Under the pieces are notes generated by a model. That model saw nothing but the letters and a program-made list of their open reading frames with translations. It searched no databases and had not been told where the DNA came from. From contig JAEZWL010000062.1 in NCBI GenBank assembly GCA_023420245.1, forward strand, positions 1-16,417: 16,417 nucleotides of DNA. Direction: 5' to 3'. The position numbers and the translations under genes were made by a program. Of the stretch, positions 1 through 7,152 are shown piece by piece. The stretch's first letter is position 1; each line of letters starts with the position of its first letter. Origin of the DNA: Bacillota bacterium. Its GTDB lineage: Bacteria; Bacillota; Clostridia; Oscillospirales; Acutalibacteraceae.

Positions 1-1437
1 CTGATTCTTCCGCGCCTGCTGATTCAGGAATACGGCTCGGAGGTGAACGGGCTGGTCAGCTCGATTAAGCAGTTCCTGACCTATTTCAGCGTGGTAAGCT
101 CCGGAATCAGCGTAGCCTCCAACGCCGCGTTGTATCAGCCGCTTGCCCGGAATGACCATAAAAAAATAAACGGAATATTATCCGCCACCGCGGTTTTTTT
201 CCGTAAATCCGCCTATCTGTTCATCGCGCTGCTTTCGGTTCTGGCGCTGGTGTATCCTTTTGCCGTAAAAAGCACGGTTCCGAAGACGGATGTATTTCTC
301 CTGATTCTGATTCTCAGCGCCGGAATGATTATGGAGTATATGTTCCTCGGCAAATACCGCACCCTCATCACTGCCGACCAAAAGCTTTACGTTGAGGCGA
401 ATTTGCAGTCACAGGGCTTTATTCTGAATCTGGCGGTTTCCGTCGTACTGATTTATCTCCATTTCTCCATTCTGATTGTGCAGCTGGTAGCCACGCTGGT
501 TTATATCCTGCGGGCGTTCCGGCTAATCCGGTATGTAAAAACAAACTACCCCTACGTCGATTTTAAGGTCGAACCGGATATGAATTCGATTTCCAACCGG
601 TGGGCCGCGTTTTCCTATCAGGTCTCAAGCATCGTAATTTCTTATACGCCGGTTGTGCTGCTGACTTTTATGGCGGGGTTAAAGGATGTCAGCGTCTATG
701 CGGTTTACAATATGGTGTTTTCCTCTATTCTGATGATCGTTAACGTGTTTTCCAGCGGGCTTTCAGCCTCCTTCGGCAATTTGATTGCCCAGAAGGAAAA
801 AAGGGCTCTTCTGAAAAGCTATAATACCTACGAGTATATTTACTTCACCGTGACTTTTTTGTGCTATGCCTGCGCGCTGAAGCTGATTCTCCCGTTTATT
901 TCTGTTTATACGAGGGATATCAGCGACGCAAATTACATTGTTCCAGAGCTTGCGCTCTGGTTTGTAATCAGCGGACTTGCTCGGATGCTCCGCACGCCCT
1001 CCGTCACGCTGGTGGAAGCCGCCGGAAAATACGCCGAAAACAAAAATCTGAACCTGATCGAGGCAGCGCTGAATATCATACTTTCCGTTGTGTTTACTTT
1101 GATCTTTGGAATTTCAGGCGTGCTGATCGGCGCGGCTGTGGCATCGTTCCTGCGTTCCGTCTGCTATATTTTCTACGTTCAGCGGCACCTGCTCCAAAGG
1201 AACCTCACGGTGGTATTTCTGCGCCTTCTGGCAAACAGCCTGATGCTCGCGGCAGTTTATTTCATCCCGTTCCATATCCGTTCGGATTCCATCCTGTCCT
1301 TCTTTGTGCTGTCTATCGCTGTTTTTCTCATTTCGACGGTTCTGTTTTTCTTCGCGAATTCCGCTATGGACCGCAAATCCTTTCTGGATACGCTGGGAAG
1401 ATTGAAAGAAATACGGAAAGGCAGACTCAAAAATTGA
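1..1437 (+). CDS. Polysaccharide/oligosaccharide flippase, 5'-truncated by window edge
   Basis: The reading frame is open from base 1, so the GTG at 43 is only an internal codon and the true start lies outside. The visible 478 residues are strongly hydrophobic, with about a dozen membrane segments separated by short basic loops, as in the MATE/MOP-type flippases (Wzx/RfbX class) that move lipid-linked sugar repeat units across the plasma membrane. The first residues, ILPRLLIQEYGSEVNGLVSS, match the typical N-terminal region of this family in Firmicutes, so only a few residues are probably missing. The C-terminus is basic and cytoplasmic (KEIRKGRLKN). Being last in its unit, it likely belongs to a capsule or exopolysaccharide cluster to the left. 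The substrate cannot be told from sequence. Confidence 0.85.
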   Translation: MILPRLLIQEYGSEVNGLVSSIKQFLTYFSVVSSGISVASNAALYQPLARNDHKKINGILSATAVFFRKSAYLFIALLSVLALVYPFAVKSTVPKTDVFLLILILSAGMIMEYMFLGKYRTLITADQKLYVEANLQSQGFILNLAVSVVLIYLHFSILIVQLVATLVYILRAFRLIRYVKTNYPYVDFKVEPDMNSISNRWAAFSYQVSSIVISYTPVVLLTFMAGLKDVSVYAVYNMVFSSILMIVNVFSSGLSASFGNLIAQKEKRALLKSYNTYEYIYFTVTFLCYACALKLILPFISVYTRDISDANYIVPELALWFVISGLARMLRTPSVTLVEAAGKYAENKNLNLIEAALNIILSVVFTLIFGISGVLIGAAVASFLRSVCYIFYVQRHLLQRNLTVVFLRLLANSLMLAAVYFIPFHIRSDSILSFFVLSIAVFLISTVLFFFANSAMDRKSFLDTLGRLKEIRKGRLKN

Positions 1438-1439
1438 CT

Positions 1440-1595
1440 CCGAAAGGCTCCGAACAGATTTTGCCTGCGGTGCTGCCTGGTTCTTATAGTCAATTCGACT
1501 ATATATTTTACAGGAGGAATTTCAATGAAAGCGAGATTGAAGAAGGCATGAAACGGTTGGGCGGCGCGATTCGTGAGCTGATGGCAAAATCCTGA
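1440..1595 (+). pseudogene. C-terminal remnant of a PLP-dependent aminotransferase
   Basis: Just past the flippase stop, a different frame reads to a TGA at 1593-1595 and ends NFNESEIEEGMKRLGGAIRE followed by LMAKS. This resembles the C-terminal tail of class I/MocR-type PLP-dependent aminotransferases, whose last helix usually reads EEEIEEGIRRLGEAIREL. The frame runs back under the flippase without a start, and the catalytic lysine region is absent, so this is a leftover about 25-30 residues long rather than a gene. An SD-like AGGAGG at about 1512 precedes an 8-codon ORF, which I take as chance. A 7-bp inverted repeat (TATAGTC/GACTATA, 1485-1503) lies within. Confidence 0.45.
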
Positions 1596-1627
1596 TATTC
1601 GGATTGTTTTGAGGATTTCTGCATAAA

Positions 1628-1658
1628 TTGCCACGTAATTCCGAATCTATGCTATAAT
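1628..1658 (+). promoter_or_regulatory. Promoter of the rRNA methyltransferase gene
   Basis: A TTGCCA -35 (1628-1633) and a perfect TATAAT -10 (1653-1658) preceded by TGC give an extended -10 promoter; the spacer is 19 nt, somewhat long. The ATG at 1657 lies inside the -10 box, so it cannot be the translation start of this transcript. Confidence 0.65.
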
Positions 1659-1701
1659 GGAACAAATAAAACGCAGGAATTCAAGAAACGGAGTGCGTCA
1701 A

Positions 1702-2910
1702 TTGAAAGAATTTACAAAGAAGCCAGTGAAAATAAAACCGGGAAAGCCGGGCGTAACCGAGCATAATCCGGAGCCGTGCCCGCTTTACCGCAAATGCGGC
1801 GGATGCCAGCTGCAAAACATGAGCTATCCGCAGCAGTTAAAATGGAAACAGGCAAAGGTGGAGCGTCTCTTGGGTAAATTCCATCCCGTAGAACCGATCA
1901 TCGGGATGGAGAACCCCTACCATTACCGCAACAAGGTACACGCGGCGTTCGCGCCGGATAAAAAGAGGCAGGCAATCATCTCAGGAATTTACCAGTCCAG
2001 CACACACCGCGTCATCCCGGTGGATTCCTGCATGATTGAGGATGAGACCGCCGATAAAATTATTGTGACTATCCGGGGGTTGATGAAAAGCTTCCGCATG
2101 GAGCCATATGACGAATTGACCGGACGCGGACTGTTGCGCCATGTTCTGGTTAAACGCGGCTTTTCCACGGGGCAGGTGATGGTGGTTTTGGTTCTGGTTT
2201 CGCCCATTTTGCCGGCGAAAAATAACTTCGTGCGCGCGCTCCTCAAGCAGCATCCCGAAATCACGACAATCCTTTTAAATATAAACAATCGCTTTACCAG
2301 CGTATTGCTCGGGGATGCGGAAAAAGTGCTTTATGGCCCGGGGTATATCGAAGATAAGCTCTGCGGCTGTACCTTCCGTATTTCCGCAAAATCCTTTTAT
2401 CAGATCAACCCTGTGCAGACAGAGATTCTCTATGAAAAAGCAATCGAGTTCGCCGGGCTGACCGGTACGGAAACGGTCATCGATGCCTACTGCGGGATCG
2501 GCACCATCGGGCTGGCGGCAAGCGGCGGCGCGAAGAATGTTATCGGTGTGGAGGTGAACCGGGACGCGGTGCGTGACGCAATTGCAAATGCCCGCCTCAA
2601 CGGGATTAAGAACACGTACTTCTATACGGCAGACGCCGGAGAATTCATGAGCGGCATGGCGGAGGAAAAGGAAAAAGCCGATGTGGTCTTCATGGACCCG
2701 CCCCGCGCCGGAAGCGACGAGCGCTTCCTCGCCTCGCTCGTGAAGCTATCGCCGGAGAGGGTTGTTTATATTTCCTGCAACCCCGAGACGCAGGAGCGCG
2801 ATTTGTTATATCTAACCGCCCACGGCTATCGTGTGGAGAGAATCCAGCCGGTAGATATGTTTCCTCACACAAACCATACAGAGTGCGTTGCACTGATAAC
2901 GAGAGCATAA
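1702..2910 (+). CDS. rlmD: 23S rRNA (uracil-C5)-methyltransferase, RlmD/RumA family
   Basis: A SAM-dependent methyltransferase that makes 5-methyluridine in 23S rRNA. I choose the TTG at 1702, preceded at 8 nt by GGAG; an in-frame ATG at 1657 overlaps the promoter. From this start the protein has 402 residues. Cysteines 26, 32, 35 (CPLYRKCGGC) and 110 fit the [4Fe-4S] cluster ligands of RlmD. DAYCGIGTIG (261-270) is the SAM-binding motif I, DPPR is at 332-335, SCNP carries the catalytic Cys359, and HTEC carries the base Glu394. The N-terminal TRAM domain of longer homologues is missing; a basic tail takes its place, as in many Firmicutes. Whether it modifies U1939, U747 or both (RlmCD) cannot be told. 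It is a single-gene unit. Confidence 0.9.
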   Translation: MKEFTKKPVKIKPGKPGVTEHNPEPCPLYRKCGGCQLQNMSYPQQLKWKQAKVERLLGKFHPVEPIIGMENPYHYRNKVHAAFAPDKKRQAIISGIYQSSTHRVIPVDSCMIEDETADKIIVTIRGLMKSFRMEPYDELTGRGLLRHVLVKRGFSTGQVMVVLVLVSPILPAKNNFVRALLKQHPEITTILLNINNRFTSVLLGDAEKVLYGPGYIEDKLCGCTFRISAKSFYQINPVQTEILYEKAIEFAGLTGTETVIDAYCGIGTIGLAASGGAKNVIGVEVNRDAVRDAIANARLNGIKNTYFYTADAGEFMSGMAEEKEKADVVFMDPPRAGSDERFLASLVKLSPERVVYISCNPETQERDLLYLTAHGYRVERIQPVDMFPHTNHTECVALITRA

Positions 2911-2997
2911 TCACAATATATAGTGATGCGATTATATTGATTATACCAAATGCAGATATTGCTGCATGCTTCCCTGCATGAGCAGGGGGGAGTGAAT
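2911..2997. other. Convergent intergenic gap with small hairpins
   Basis: Between the convergent methyltransferase and reductase genes lie an AT-rich inverted repeat (CAATATA 2914-2920 / TATATTG 2933-2939), TGCAG/CTGCA around 2951-2966, and CCCTGC/GCAGGG with a 4-nt loop (2972-2987). None is followed by a T-run on either strand, so this may be a shared weak terminator region but not a canonical one. Confidence 0.35.
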
Positions 2998-3579
2998 TTA
3001 TATTTCTTTTTTGCAGGGTGTAAATTTCAGGATATCAGATACTAACGTATCAGCAATCTCTCGTGCGCGCTCACTAAAATCGGGGGCGTTACTCCTATCA
3101 ACGACATAATAACCAATCATGTTGAATTTTGATTTACCCCCATGCTCTCCATCAAAGCATCTGCGGAAAACCTCACCGGCAAGATCTGCATTATCTTGCG
3201 CATTGTCACCGCACGTTGTGACGAATGCTGTTCGTTTCCCGTACGGAATATTTGTGTTTAGAAGACAGAAATGCCTGTCGATTAGCGTTTTTAACTGCGC
3301 TGTCATGTCGAAGCAGTAAATAGGCGAAGAGTAAACAATGATGTCCGCATCCGATATTTTCTTAAAGAATTCAATGGCGTAGTCATTCAAAATACAGCCG
3401 GGCTCCAACTGGTTTTTCATGCACGAATAACAACCAATGCAACCTTTAATTTGATGTTCATTTAAATCAATCCGCTCGAGGTCATGCCCTTGTGCCGTCA
3501 TGCTTTTTTCAAAATATCCGAGCACTTCAGCCGTTTTACCTTTTTTTCTGGGACTTCCCAGAACCGTAATTACCTTCAT
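2998..3579 (-). CDS. Flavodoxin-like NAD(P)H-dependent FMN reductase family protein
   Basis: 193 residues from an ATG at 3579, preceded by AGGAG at about 8 nt; a start 16 codons upstream is possible but lacks such a site. The N-terminus MKVITVLGSPRKKGKTAEVL is the first beta strand and FMN phosphate-binding loop of the NADPH-dependent FMN reductase/multimeric flavodoxin fold. SSPIYCFDMTAQLKTLIDR (84-102) is the second flavin-contacting region. GCIGCYSC with cysteines 47, 50, 53 and Cys62 resembles the compact cysteine motif of iron-sulfur flavoproteins, so a [4Fe-4S] cluster is possible. It is divergent from a TetR gene and probably controlled by it; a role in quinone, azo or nitro compound reduction or redox stress is typical for such pairs, but inferred. 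Confidence 0.8.
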   Translation of the reverse strand: MKVITVLGSPRKKGKTAEVLGYFEKSMTAQGHDLERIDLNEHQIKGCIGCYSCMKNQLEPGCILNDYAIEFFKKISDADIIVYSSPIYCFDMTAQLKTLIDRHFCLLNTNIPYGKRTAFVTTCGDNAQDNADLAGEVFRRCFDGEHGGKSKFNMIGYYVVDRSNAPDFSERAREIADTLVSDILKFTPCKKEI

Positions 3580-3610
3580 TTCGATTTTCTCCTTTTGTGT
3601 ATTAAATAAA

Positions 3611-3622
3611 TATGAGCTCATA
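3611..3622. promoter_or_regulatory. 12-bp palindrome (operator-like) downstream of the reductase promoter
   Basis: TATGAGCTCATA is a perfect palindrome placed a few bases after the predicted transcription start of the minus-strand reductase, where a bound repressor would block transcription. It shares a GAG-TCA core with the two direct repeats at 3671-3716. Binding by the adjacent TetR protein is inference. Confidence 0.45.
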
Positions 3623-3635
3623 ATCACATATTTAC

Positions 3636-3664
3636 ATTGTAAAAGAAAAAACGAAATTTGTCAA
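3636..3664 (-). promoter_or_regulatory. Promoter of the reductase gene
   Basis: Read on the minus strand: TTGACA (3664-3659), a 17-nt spacer, and TACAAT (3641-3636). It is near consensus and has correct spacing to the AGGAG site and ATG at 3579. Confidence 0.75.
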
Positions 3665-3670
3665 TAAAAT

Positions 3671-3716
3671 ACGAGTTCACATTCATAATAAAAATAAATG
3701 CGAACTTACATTCATA
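3671..3716. repeat. Two direct repeats between divergent promoters (putative TetR operators)
   Basis: ACGAGTTCACATTCATA (3671-3687) and GCGAACTTACATTCATA (3700-3716) agree at most positions and are 29 bp apart. The second ends immediately before the -35 box of the TetR promoter. Repeated sites spanning a divergent promoter region are the usual layout for an autoregulating TetR-type repressor. The protein-DNA link is inferred. Confidence 0.5.
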
Positions 3717-3745
3717 TTGAAATAGTCCGTAAATGATTTTATAAT
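3717..3745 (+). promoter_or_regulatory. Promoter of the TetR regulator gene
   Basis: TTGAAA (3717-3722), 17-nt spacer, TATAAT (3740-3745). The AAGGAGGA ribosome site (3765-3772) follows at the expected distance. Confidence 0.75.
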
Positions 3746-3777
3746 AAAGAAAGTAAATTCAAAGAAGGAGGATCAAT

Positions 3778-4374
3778 GTGGAAAAAAAAACTAGGCAGCC
3801 AAAGCAAAAGAGAGCAATAGAAAATAAAGCGCTTTTACGAAATGCAGCACAAAAATTGTTTAATGAGAAAGGCTTTTTGAATACAAGCTCTAATGAAATT
3901 GTTAGGGAGGCAGGCGTATCGATAGGAACGTTTTATGCCTATTATACAGACAAGAAAGAAATTTTCATAGAATTGATTGATGAGTATACCAAAGAATATA
4001 ATAAGATTCTTGAGGACGCATTAAACTCTATTCAAATGAATGATTGCAGGCGATATATTAAAACAATCATCAGTGCAACTATTGATATATGCAGGAAGTA
4101 TGATAAATTCCAAGATGAAATGATTGCACTAAGGCATACGGATGAAGATATTAAAAAACAGAATGCTAAACATAATGAATTTATTATTTCAAAAATAAAA
4201 TGCATGTTTGAGAGAATTAATTCACCTGTTGAAGATATAAATTTATCTGCCTTCCTATGCTTTTGCTTGGTAGACAGCTTTTGTTATCGTATCATACGCC
4301 GTGATGATCTTGAAATGAATACCTCGATAGAACAATGTGTGGAAATGGTCCTTAGATACACTAGACTTGATTAG
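3778..4374 (+). CDS. TetR/AcrR family transcriptional regulator
   Basis: 198 residues, the usual length of the family. The start is GTG at 3778, 5 nt after AAGGAGGA; an ATG two bases earlier is in another frame. Residues 12-60 form the TetR DNA-binding domain: ALLRNAAQKLFNEKGF, then the helix-turn-helix SSNEIVREAGVSIGTFYAYY (37-56) and the DKKEIFIELIDEY helix. The rest is all-helical and less conserved, as expected for the ligand-binding and dimer region. It sits divergently from the reductase gene with repeated sites between them, so it probably represses that gene and itself. The gene is AT-rich with many AAA/ATA codons, unlike the GC-richer genes on both sides, which suggests acquisition together with the reductase. 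Confidence 0.88.
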   Translation: MEKKTRQPKQKRAIENKALLRNAAQKLFNEKGFLNTSSNEIVREAGVSIGTFYAYYTDKKEIFIELIDEYTKEYNKILEDALNSIQMNDCRRYIKTIISATIDICRKYDKFQDEMIALRHTDEDIKKQNAKHNEFIISKIKCMFERINSPVEDINLSAFLCFCLVDSFCYRIIRRDDLEMNTSIEQCVEMVLRYTRLD

Positions 4375-4561
4375 TTATGCGGGATGTGCGGCATTGTCAT
4401 TGACCATTCAAGGCATACAGAGTGGATTGGTAAACTACATTTTTAATTCCTGGAATTCGTTCCCCAAATTATGGAATGTGATCAGAATGAAATTAAGAGC
4501 ATGGGTGCCTATTCTGATTGAGAGTCGAAATGTCTGCTTTTCTGGCTTGTATTACTTTTAA
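4375..4561. other. Gap between convergent TetR and SMR genes
   Basis: 187 bases with no convincing gene. One plus-strand frame starting inside the TetR gene stays open to 4561, but it has no ribosome site and its translation has no family resemblance that I recognise. A short AATTCC/GGAATT repeat lies near 4443. No canonical terminator is seen for either neighbour. Confidence 0.4.
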
Positions 4562-4885
4562 TTAGTGAGCTACACCGCTTAAATTTAGACCGATAACACC
4601 GATCACAATAAAGAGGATAGATACAATTTTAGTTACATTAATGCTTTCTTTAAAAAAGAGAATGCCTACGGTAGACAGAAGCACGATTCCTGCGGCAGAC
4701 CATACTGCATACGCGATACTTAAATCAATTTTCTTTAGAGCCAGAGACAAAAAGGTGAAGCAGCAAACGTATCCGACCAGTGTTCCTAAAGTTGGAAGAA
4801 GCTTGCTGAAGCCTGCTGACATTTTCATCAGTGTAGTTCCTGCAATTTCAAATAAGATTGCTAAAATAAGATACAACCATGCCAT
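4562..4885 (-). CDS. Small multidrug resistance (SMR) family efflux protein
   Basis: 107 residues and four hydrophobic helices, the exact size of EmrE/QacE/SugE proteins, which work as dimers in the plasma membrane and exchange protons for cationic compounds. The essential membrane glutamate is Glu13 (LYLILAILFEIAGTTLMK). The family motif AYAVWSAAG (58-66) contains Tyr59 and Trp62, equivalent to the substrate-binding aromatics of EmrE; GTTLMK and FFKE are also typical. The start ATG at 4885 follows AGAGG at a short distance. Transcription probably starts from the promoter at 4937-4965, which is overlaid by a long palindrome. Quaternary ammonium export and guanidinium export subgroups cannot be separated with certainty here. 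Confidence 0.9.
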   Translation of the reverse strand: MAWLYLILAILFEIAGTTLMKMSAGFSKLLPTLGTLVGYVCCFTFLSLALKKIDLSIAYAVWSAAGIVLLSTVGILFFKESINVTKIVSILFIVIGVIGLNLSGVAH

Positions 4886-4903
4886 ATAAAACCTCTTACA
4901 TTC

Positions 4904-4941
4904 ATACTATAATTAGTCCATAATAGAACTAATTATAGTAT
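4904..4941. promoter_or_regulatory. 14-bp inverted repeat (operator) over the SMR promoter
   Basis: ATACTATAATTAGT (4904-4917) and its exact reverse complement ACTAATTATAGTAT (4928-4941) are separated by 10 bases. The right arm overlaps the -10 box and the element covers the transcription start and leader. A repressor dimer bound here would shut the gene; alternatively the leader RNA would fold into an AT-rich hairpin upstream of the ribosome site. Confidence 0.6.
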
Positions 4942-4965
4942 AAGCAATTGCACCAATGCTGTCAA
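4937..4965 (-). promoter_or_regulatory. Promoter of the SMR gene
   Basis: On the minus strand: TTGACA (4965-4960), 17-nt spacer, TATACT (4942-4937). It is near consensus and correctly oriented to the SMR start at 4885. Confidence 0.75.
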
Positions 4966-5160
4966 CAGTTTGTAGATGAAAGAAGTAAGATATGCTTTAA
5001 GCAGGGCTAATGCGCTTTGACAAGTCTTTTACACAGTGCAAAAGATTTGTATTTTAAGAATAATAAACCTTAAAAATGATATTACAATTAAGAAGTATTA
5101 GTGCTCTCAGAACGGTTCGGCTTTTTTGATAAACAGTAAATTGAAGAAAGAAGGAACAAT

Positions 5161-5844
5161 ATGACTGGTAAAAAACATACGGTTTTTTGCTTGCTTGCGG
5201 CTGTAAGTGCAGCGATTATCGCGATTGCGGATAATCTTTTGGAGTTTACCGGAGAACCCGGCGGCATGACTATCATCGACCCCGCCTGGATGAACATGGC
5301 GAGCTGGCGCTTTCCGCTTTCACTCAACCTGTGTGCGTTTTTTATCCCCTTTTATCTTCTTGGATTCTGGAGTATACGATGCCTGCTTGCAAAAACGCAC
5401 CCGAAAGCTGCAAACGTGTATTTTATCTGTGTTTCATTTGGCACTGTTATGGGAGCTTCCTTCATACATAGCGTTTTATGCTATTTCCCCATGATCTATC
5501 AACGGCTTACTGGGGCAGGGCAGAAAGCAATGGCGGAACACGTGATCAATGACATTATGTTGGCAATTATGCCTACATTTATTGTACACTATGTAATTAC
5601 ATGGGTATTCCCGCAGATACTTCTGTTTGTACTGATTATTCAGGGGAAAACCGTACTTAAACGCTGGACGGCTTTTTTAAATCCCTTCATTTTTTTGGTG
5701 TTTGGTTCGATTTGCTCCCTTTTAGCCTCGCAGGCATTACAGCCTGTTTATGTAGGTATCATCAACAAGGGCAATACCATATTATTTGCTATTGCAGCCG
5801 CTTATTCTTATCGCGTTTTGGACAAAAATGAAAATAAAGCTTAA
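5161..5844 (+). CDS. Six-helix integral membrane protein of unknown function
   Basis: 227 residues; the ATG at 5161 follows GAAGGAA at about 6 nt. Hydrophobic segments lie at about residues 7-27, 54-77, 86-108, 132-160, 171-190 and 195-217. The first segment contains Asp24 (AIADNLLEF), and conserved-looking polar positions occur in the loops (GEPGGM, DPAWMNMASW) and membrane (SFIHSVLCY, FIVHYVITW). I cannot assign it to a characterised family; the pattern of paired histidines inside helices suggests a small-molecule or sensor role, but that is speculation. It stands alone: the SMR gene upstream is divergent, and downstream lies nearly 390 bases without a convincing gene. Its base composition is intermediate. 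Confidence 0.75.
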   Translation: MTGKKHTVFCLLAAVSAAIIAIADNLLEFTGEPGGMTIIDPAWMNMASWRFPLSLNLCAFFIPFYLLGFWSIRCLLAKTHPKAANVYFICVSFGTVMGASFIHSVLCYFPMIYQRLTGAGQKAMAEHVINDIMLAIMPTFIVHYVITWVFPQILLFVLIIQGKTVLKRWTAFLNPFIFLVFGSICSLLASQALQPVYVGIINKGNTILFAIAAAYSYRVLDKNENKA

Positions 5845-5870
5845 ATTAGGGGAATAATCCCAGAGCATAA

Positions 5871-5981
5871 ATCAGGCGAATCCGTGTATTCTATAGAATG
5901 GGTATTGAAAAATACCCGGCAAATTACAAGCAAGTTTTAATTGAAATGGGAGATGTTAAAGTTGAATGGTACTATCCGTGA
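5871..5981 (+). other. Short coding-like remnant in the 5845-6231 gap
   Basis: After a stop at 5868 a frame reads 36 codons to TGA at 5979-5981, with an ATG at 5898 giving MGIEKYPANYKQVLIEMGDV and ending KVEWYYP. The composition looks like a genuine protein tail, but no ribosome site is present and I do not recognise the family. A perfect hairpin GGGTATT-GAAA-AATACCC (5900-5917) lies inside. The rest of the gap up to 6080 shows nothing I can name. Confidence 0.25.
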
Positions 5982-6082
5982 ACCTGTTATGATACGAGAA
6001 GTATATAATTGACAGATGGGGGATGGTTAAGTTGGACTGCGTAGTTTCTCATGGAAGGATAATTAGACACTAGCTTGCGAAA

Positions 6083-6119
6083 AAGCAGGGGTTCGTTTTG
6101 AATCCCTGCTTTAGTTTTG
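6083..6119 (+). terminator. Rho-independent terminator
   Basis: AAGCAGGGGTTC (6083-6094) pairs with GAATCCCTGCTT (6100-6111), 12 bp with one G-T pair and a 5-base loop, followed by TTAGTTTT. It lies 240 bases after the membrane protein stop, so it may have belonged to a gene that has since decayed. Confidence 0.75.
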
Positions 6120-6167
6120 TGCATGGTTAATCCGGCTTAGACATCCTGAAACGTCTGATTGTTTTTA

Positions 6168-6196
6168 TTGTAAATCATGTTTTATTGAAATATAAT
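6168..6196 (+). promoter_or_regulatory. Promoter of the GH5 hydrolase gene
   Basis: TTGTAA (6168-6173), 17-nt spacer and a perfect TATAAT (6191-6196), 35 bases before the start codon. Confidence 0.6.
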
Positions 6197-6231
6197 AAAA
6201 GAAACTTAAGATTTTAACAGGGAGTGTTTGT

Positions 6232-7152
6232 ATGAAGCCGGTAATCAAAAATTGGTCTGGAGTTCAGCAGAACGGCGCGCTGCGTGTCGATGGGGTAAAC
6301 CTTGTGAACACAGCGGGGAACCCCGTGCGCCTGAAGGGCATGAGCTCCTATGGAATGCAGTGGCAGCCCCAGTTTACCTCGGAGGGCTCGGTACGCACAA
6401 CGAAGGAATACGGAGCAAATCTGCTGCGTATCGCGATGTATACGGATGAAGACGGCTACATAGCAAACCCCGAAAAATGCAAACGGGATGTATTCGCGGC
6501 GGTCGATGTCGCAGCCAGTCTGGATATGTATGTTATCATTGACTGGCATATTCTGCACGACAACAATCCCCAGATATACAAAGAAGAAGCCAGGAAATTC
6601 TTTGAGGAAGCCGCACGGAAGTACGCGGGCAACCCGGCGGTGCTTTATGAAATCTGCAATGAGCCGAACGGGGACGTAACCTGGAAGAAAGATATCAAAC
6701 CGTATGCCGAGGAGGTTATCCCGGTAATCCGTAAATACGCGCCCGATGCCGTCATTCTTGTCGGTACAGGCACCTGGAGTCAGGATGTCGACGATGCGGC
6801 GGATTCCCCGCTGGCATTGCCGAATATTATGTACACCTGCCATTATTACGCAGGAACACACGGGCAGGCGTTAAGGGATAAAATTGAGTACGCGCTTTCC
6901 AAAGGCGCGCCATTCTTCATGAGCGAATGGGGAACCACGCTGGCAAGCGGCGACGGCGGCGTGTTTGTGAAAGAAGCGGACGAATGGCTGAATTTTCTGG
7001 ACCGGCATAACCTGAGCTGGGCAAACTGGTCGCTCGGCGACAAGGACGAGGATTCCGCCGCGCTCAAGCCCGGCGCTTCTCCAAATGGAAATTGGAGCGA
7101 GGACGAATTCAGCGCTTCGGGACGGTATGTCTTTTCCAGGCTGGTACCGTAA
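6232..7152 (+). CDS. Glycoside hydrolase family 5 (cellulase/endo-beta-1,4-glucanase type)
   Basis: 306 residues, a bare GH5 catalytic (beta/alpha)8 barrel; AGGGAG precedes the ATG at 8 nt. Order of motifs: RLKGMSSYGMQW (33-44, first strand), ANLLRIAMY with Arg66, YVIIDWH with His105, YEICNEPNG with acid/base Glu144, YTCHYYAGTH with His204, FFMSEWGT with nucleophile Glu232, and LSWANWSLGD with Trp266. These are the canonical retaining clan-A residues, so it should be active on beta-1,4-glucan-like substrates. The layout is like subfamily 2 endoglucanases. The N-terminus (MKPVIKNWSGVQQNGALRVD) has no signal peptide, and there is no carbohydrate-binding or dockerin module. It therefore should stay in the cytoplasm and may cut imported oligosaccharides, or it leaves by another route. 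Monocistronic. Confidence 0.9.
   Translation: MKPVIKNWSGVQQNGALRVDGVNLVNTAGNPVRLKGMSSYGMQWQPQFTSEGSVRTTKEYGANLLRIAMYTDEDGYIANPEKCKRDVFAAVDVAASLDMYVIIDWHILHDNNPQIYKEEARKFFEEAARKYAGNPAVLYEICNEPNGDVTWKKDIKPYAEEVIPVIRKYAPDAVILVGTGTWSQDVDDAADSPLALPNIMYTCHYYAGTHGQALRDKIEYALSKGAPFFMSEWGTTLASGDGGVFVKEADEWLNFLDRHNLSWANWSLGDKDEDSAALKPGASPNGNWSEDEFSASGRYVFSRLVP

Noticed and set aside
861..1595. Long plus-strand frame overlapping the flippase
   Set aside because: Its first two thirds are a Cys/Arg/His-rich shadow of the flippase; only the last ~25 codons look protein-like and are listed as a remnant.
4337..4561. 74-codon plus-strand frame after the TetR gene
   Set aside because: Starts inside the TetR coding region without a ribosome site and has no recognisable features.
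6214..6861. 215-codon minus-strand frame antisense to the GH5 gene
   Set aside because: Shadow of a GC-rich coding frame; no ribosome site, Cys/Arg/His-rich composition, while the plus frame has every GH5 catalytic motif.
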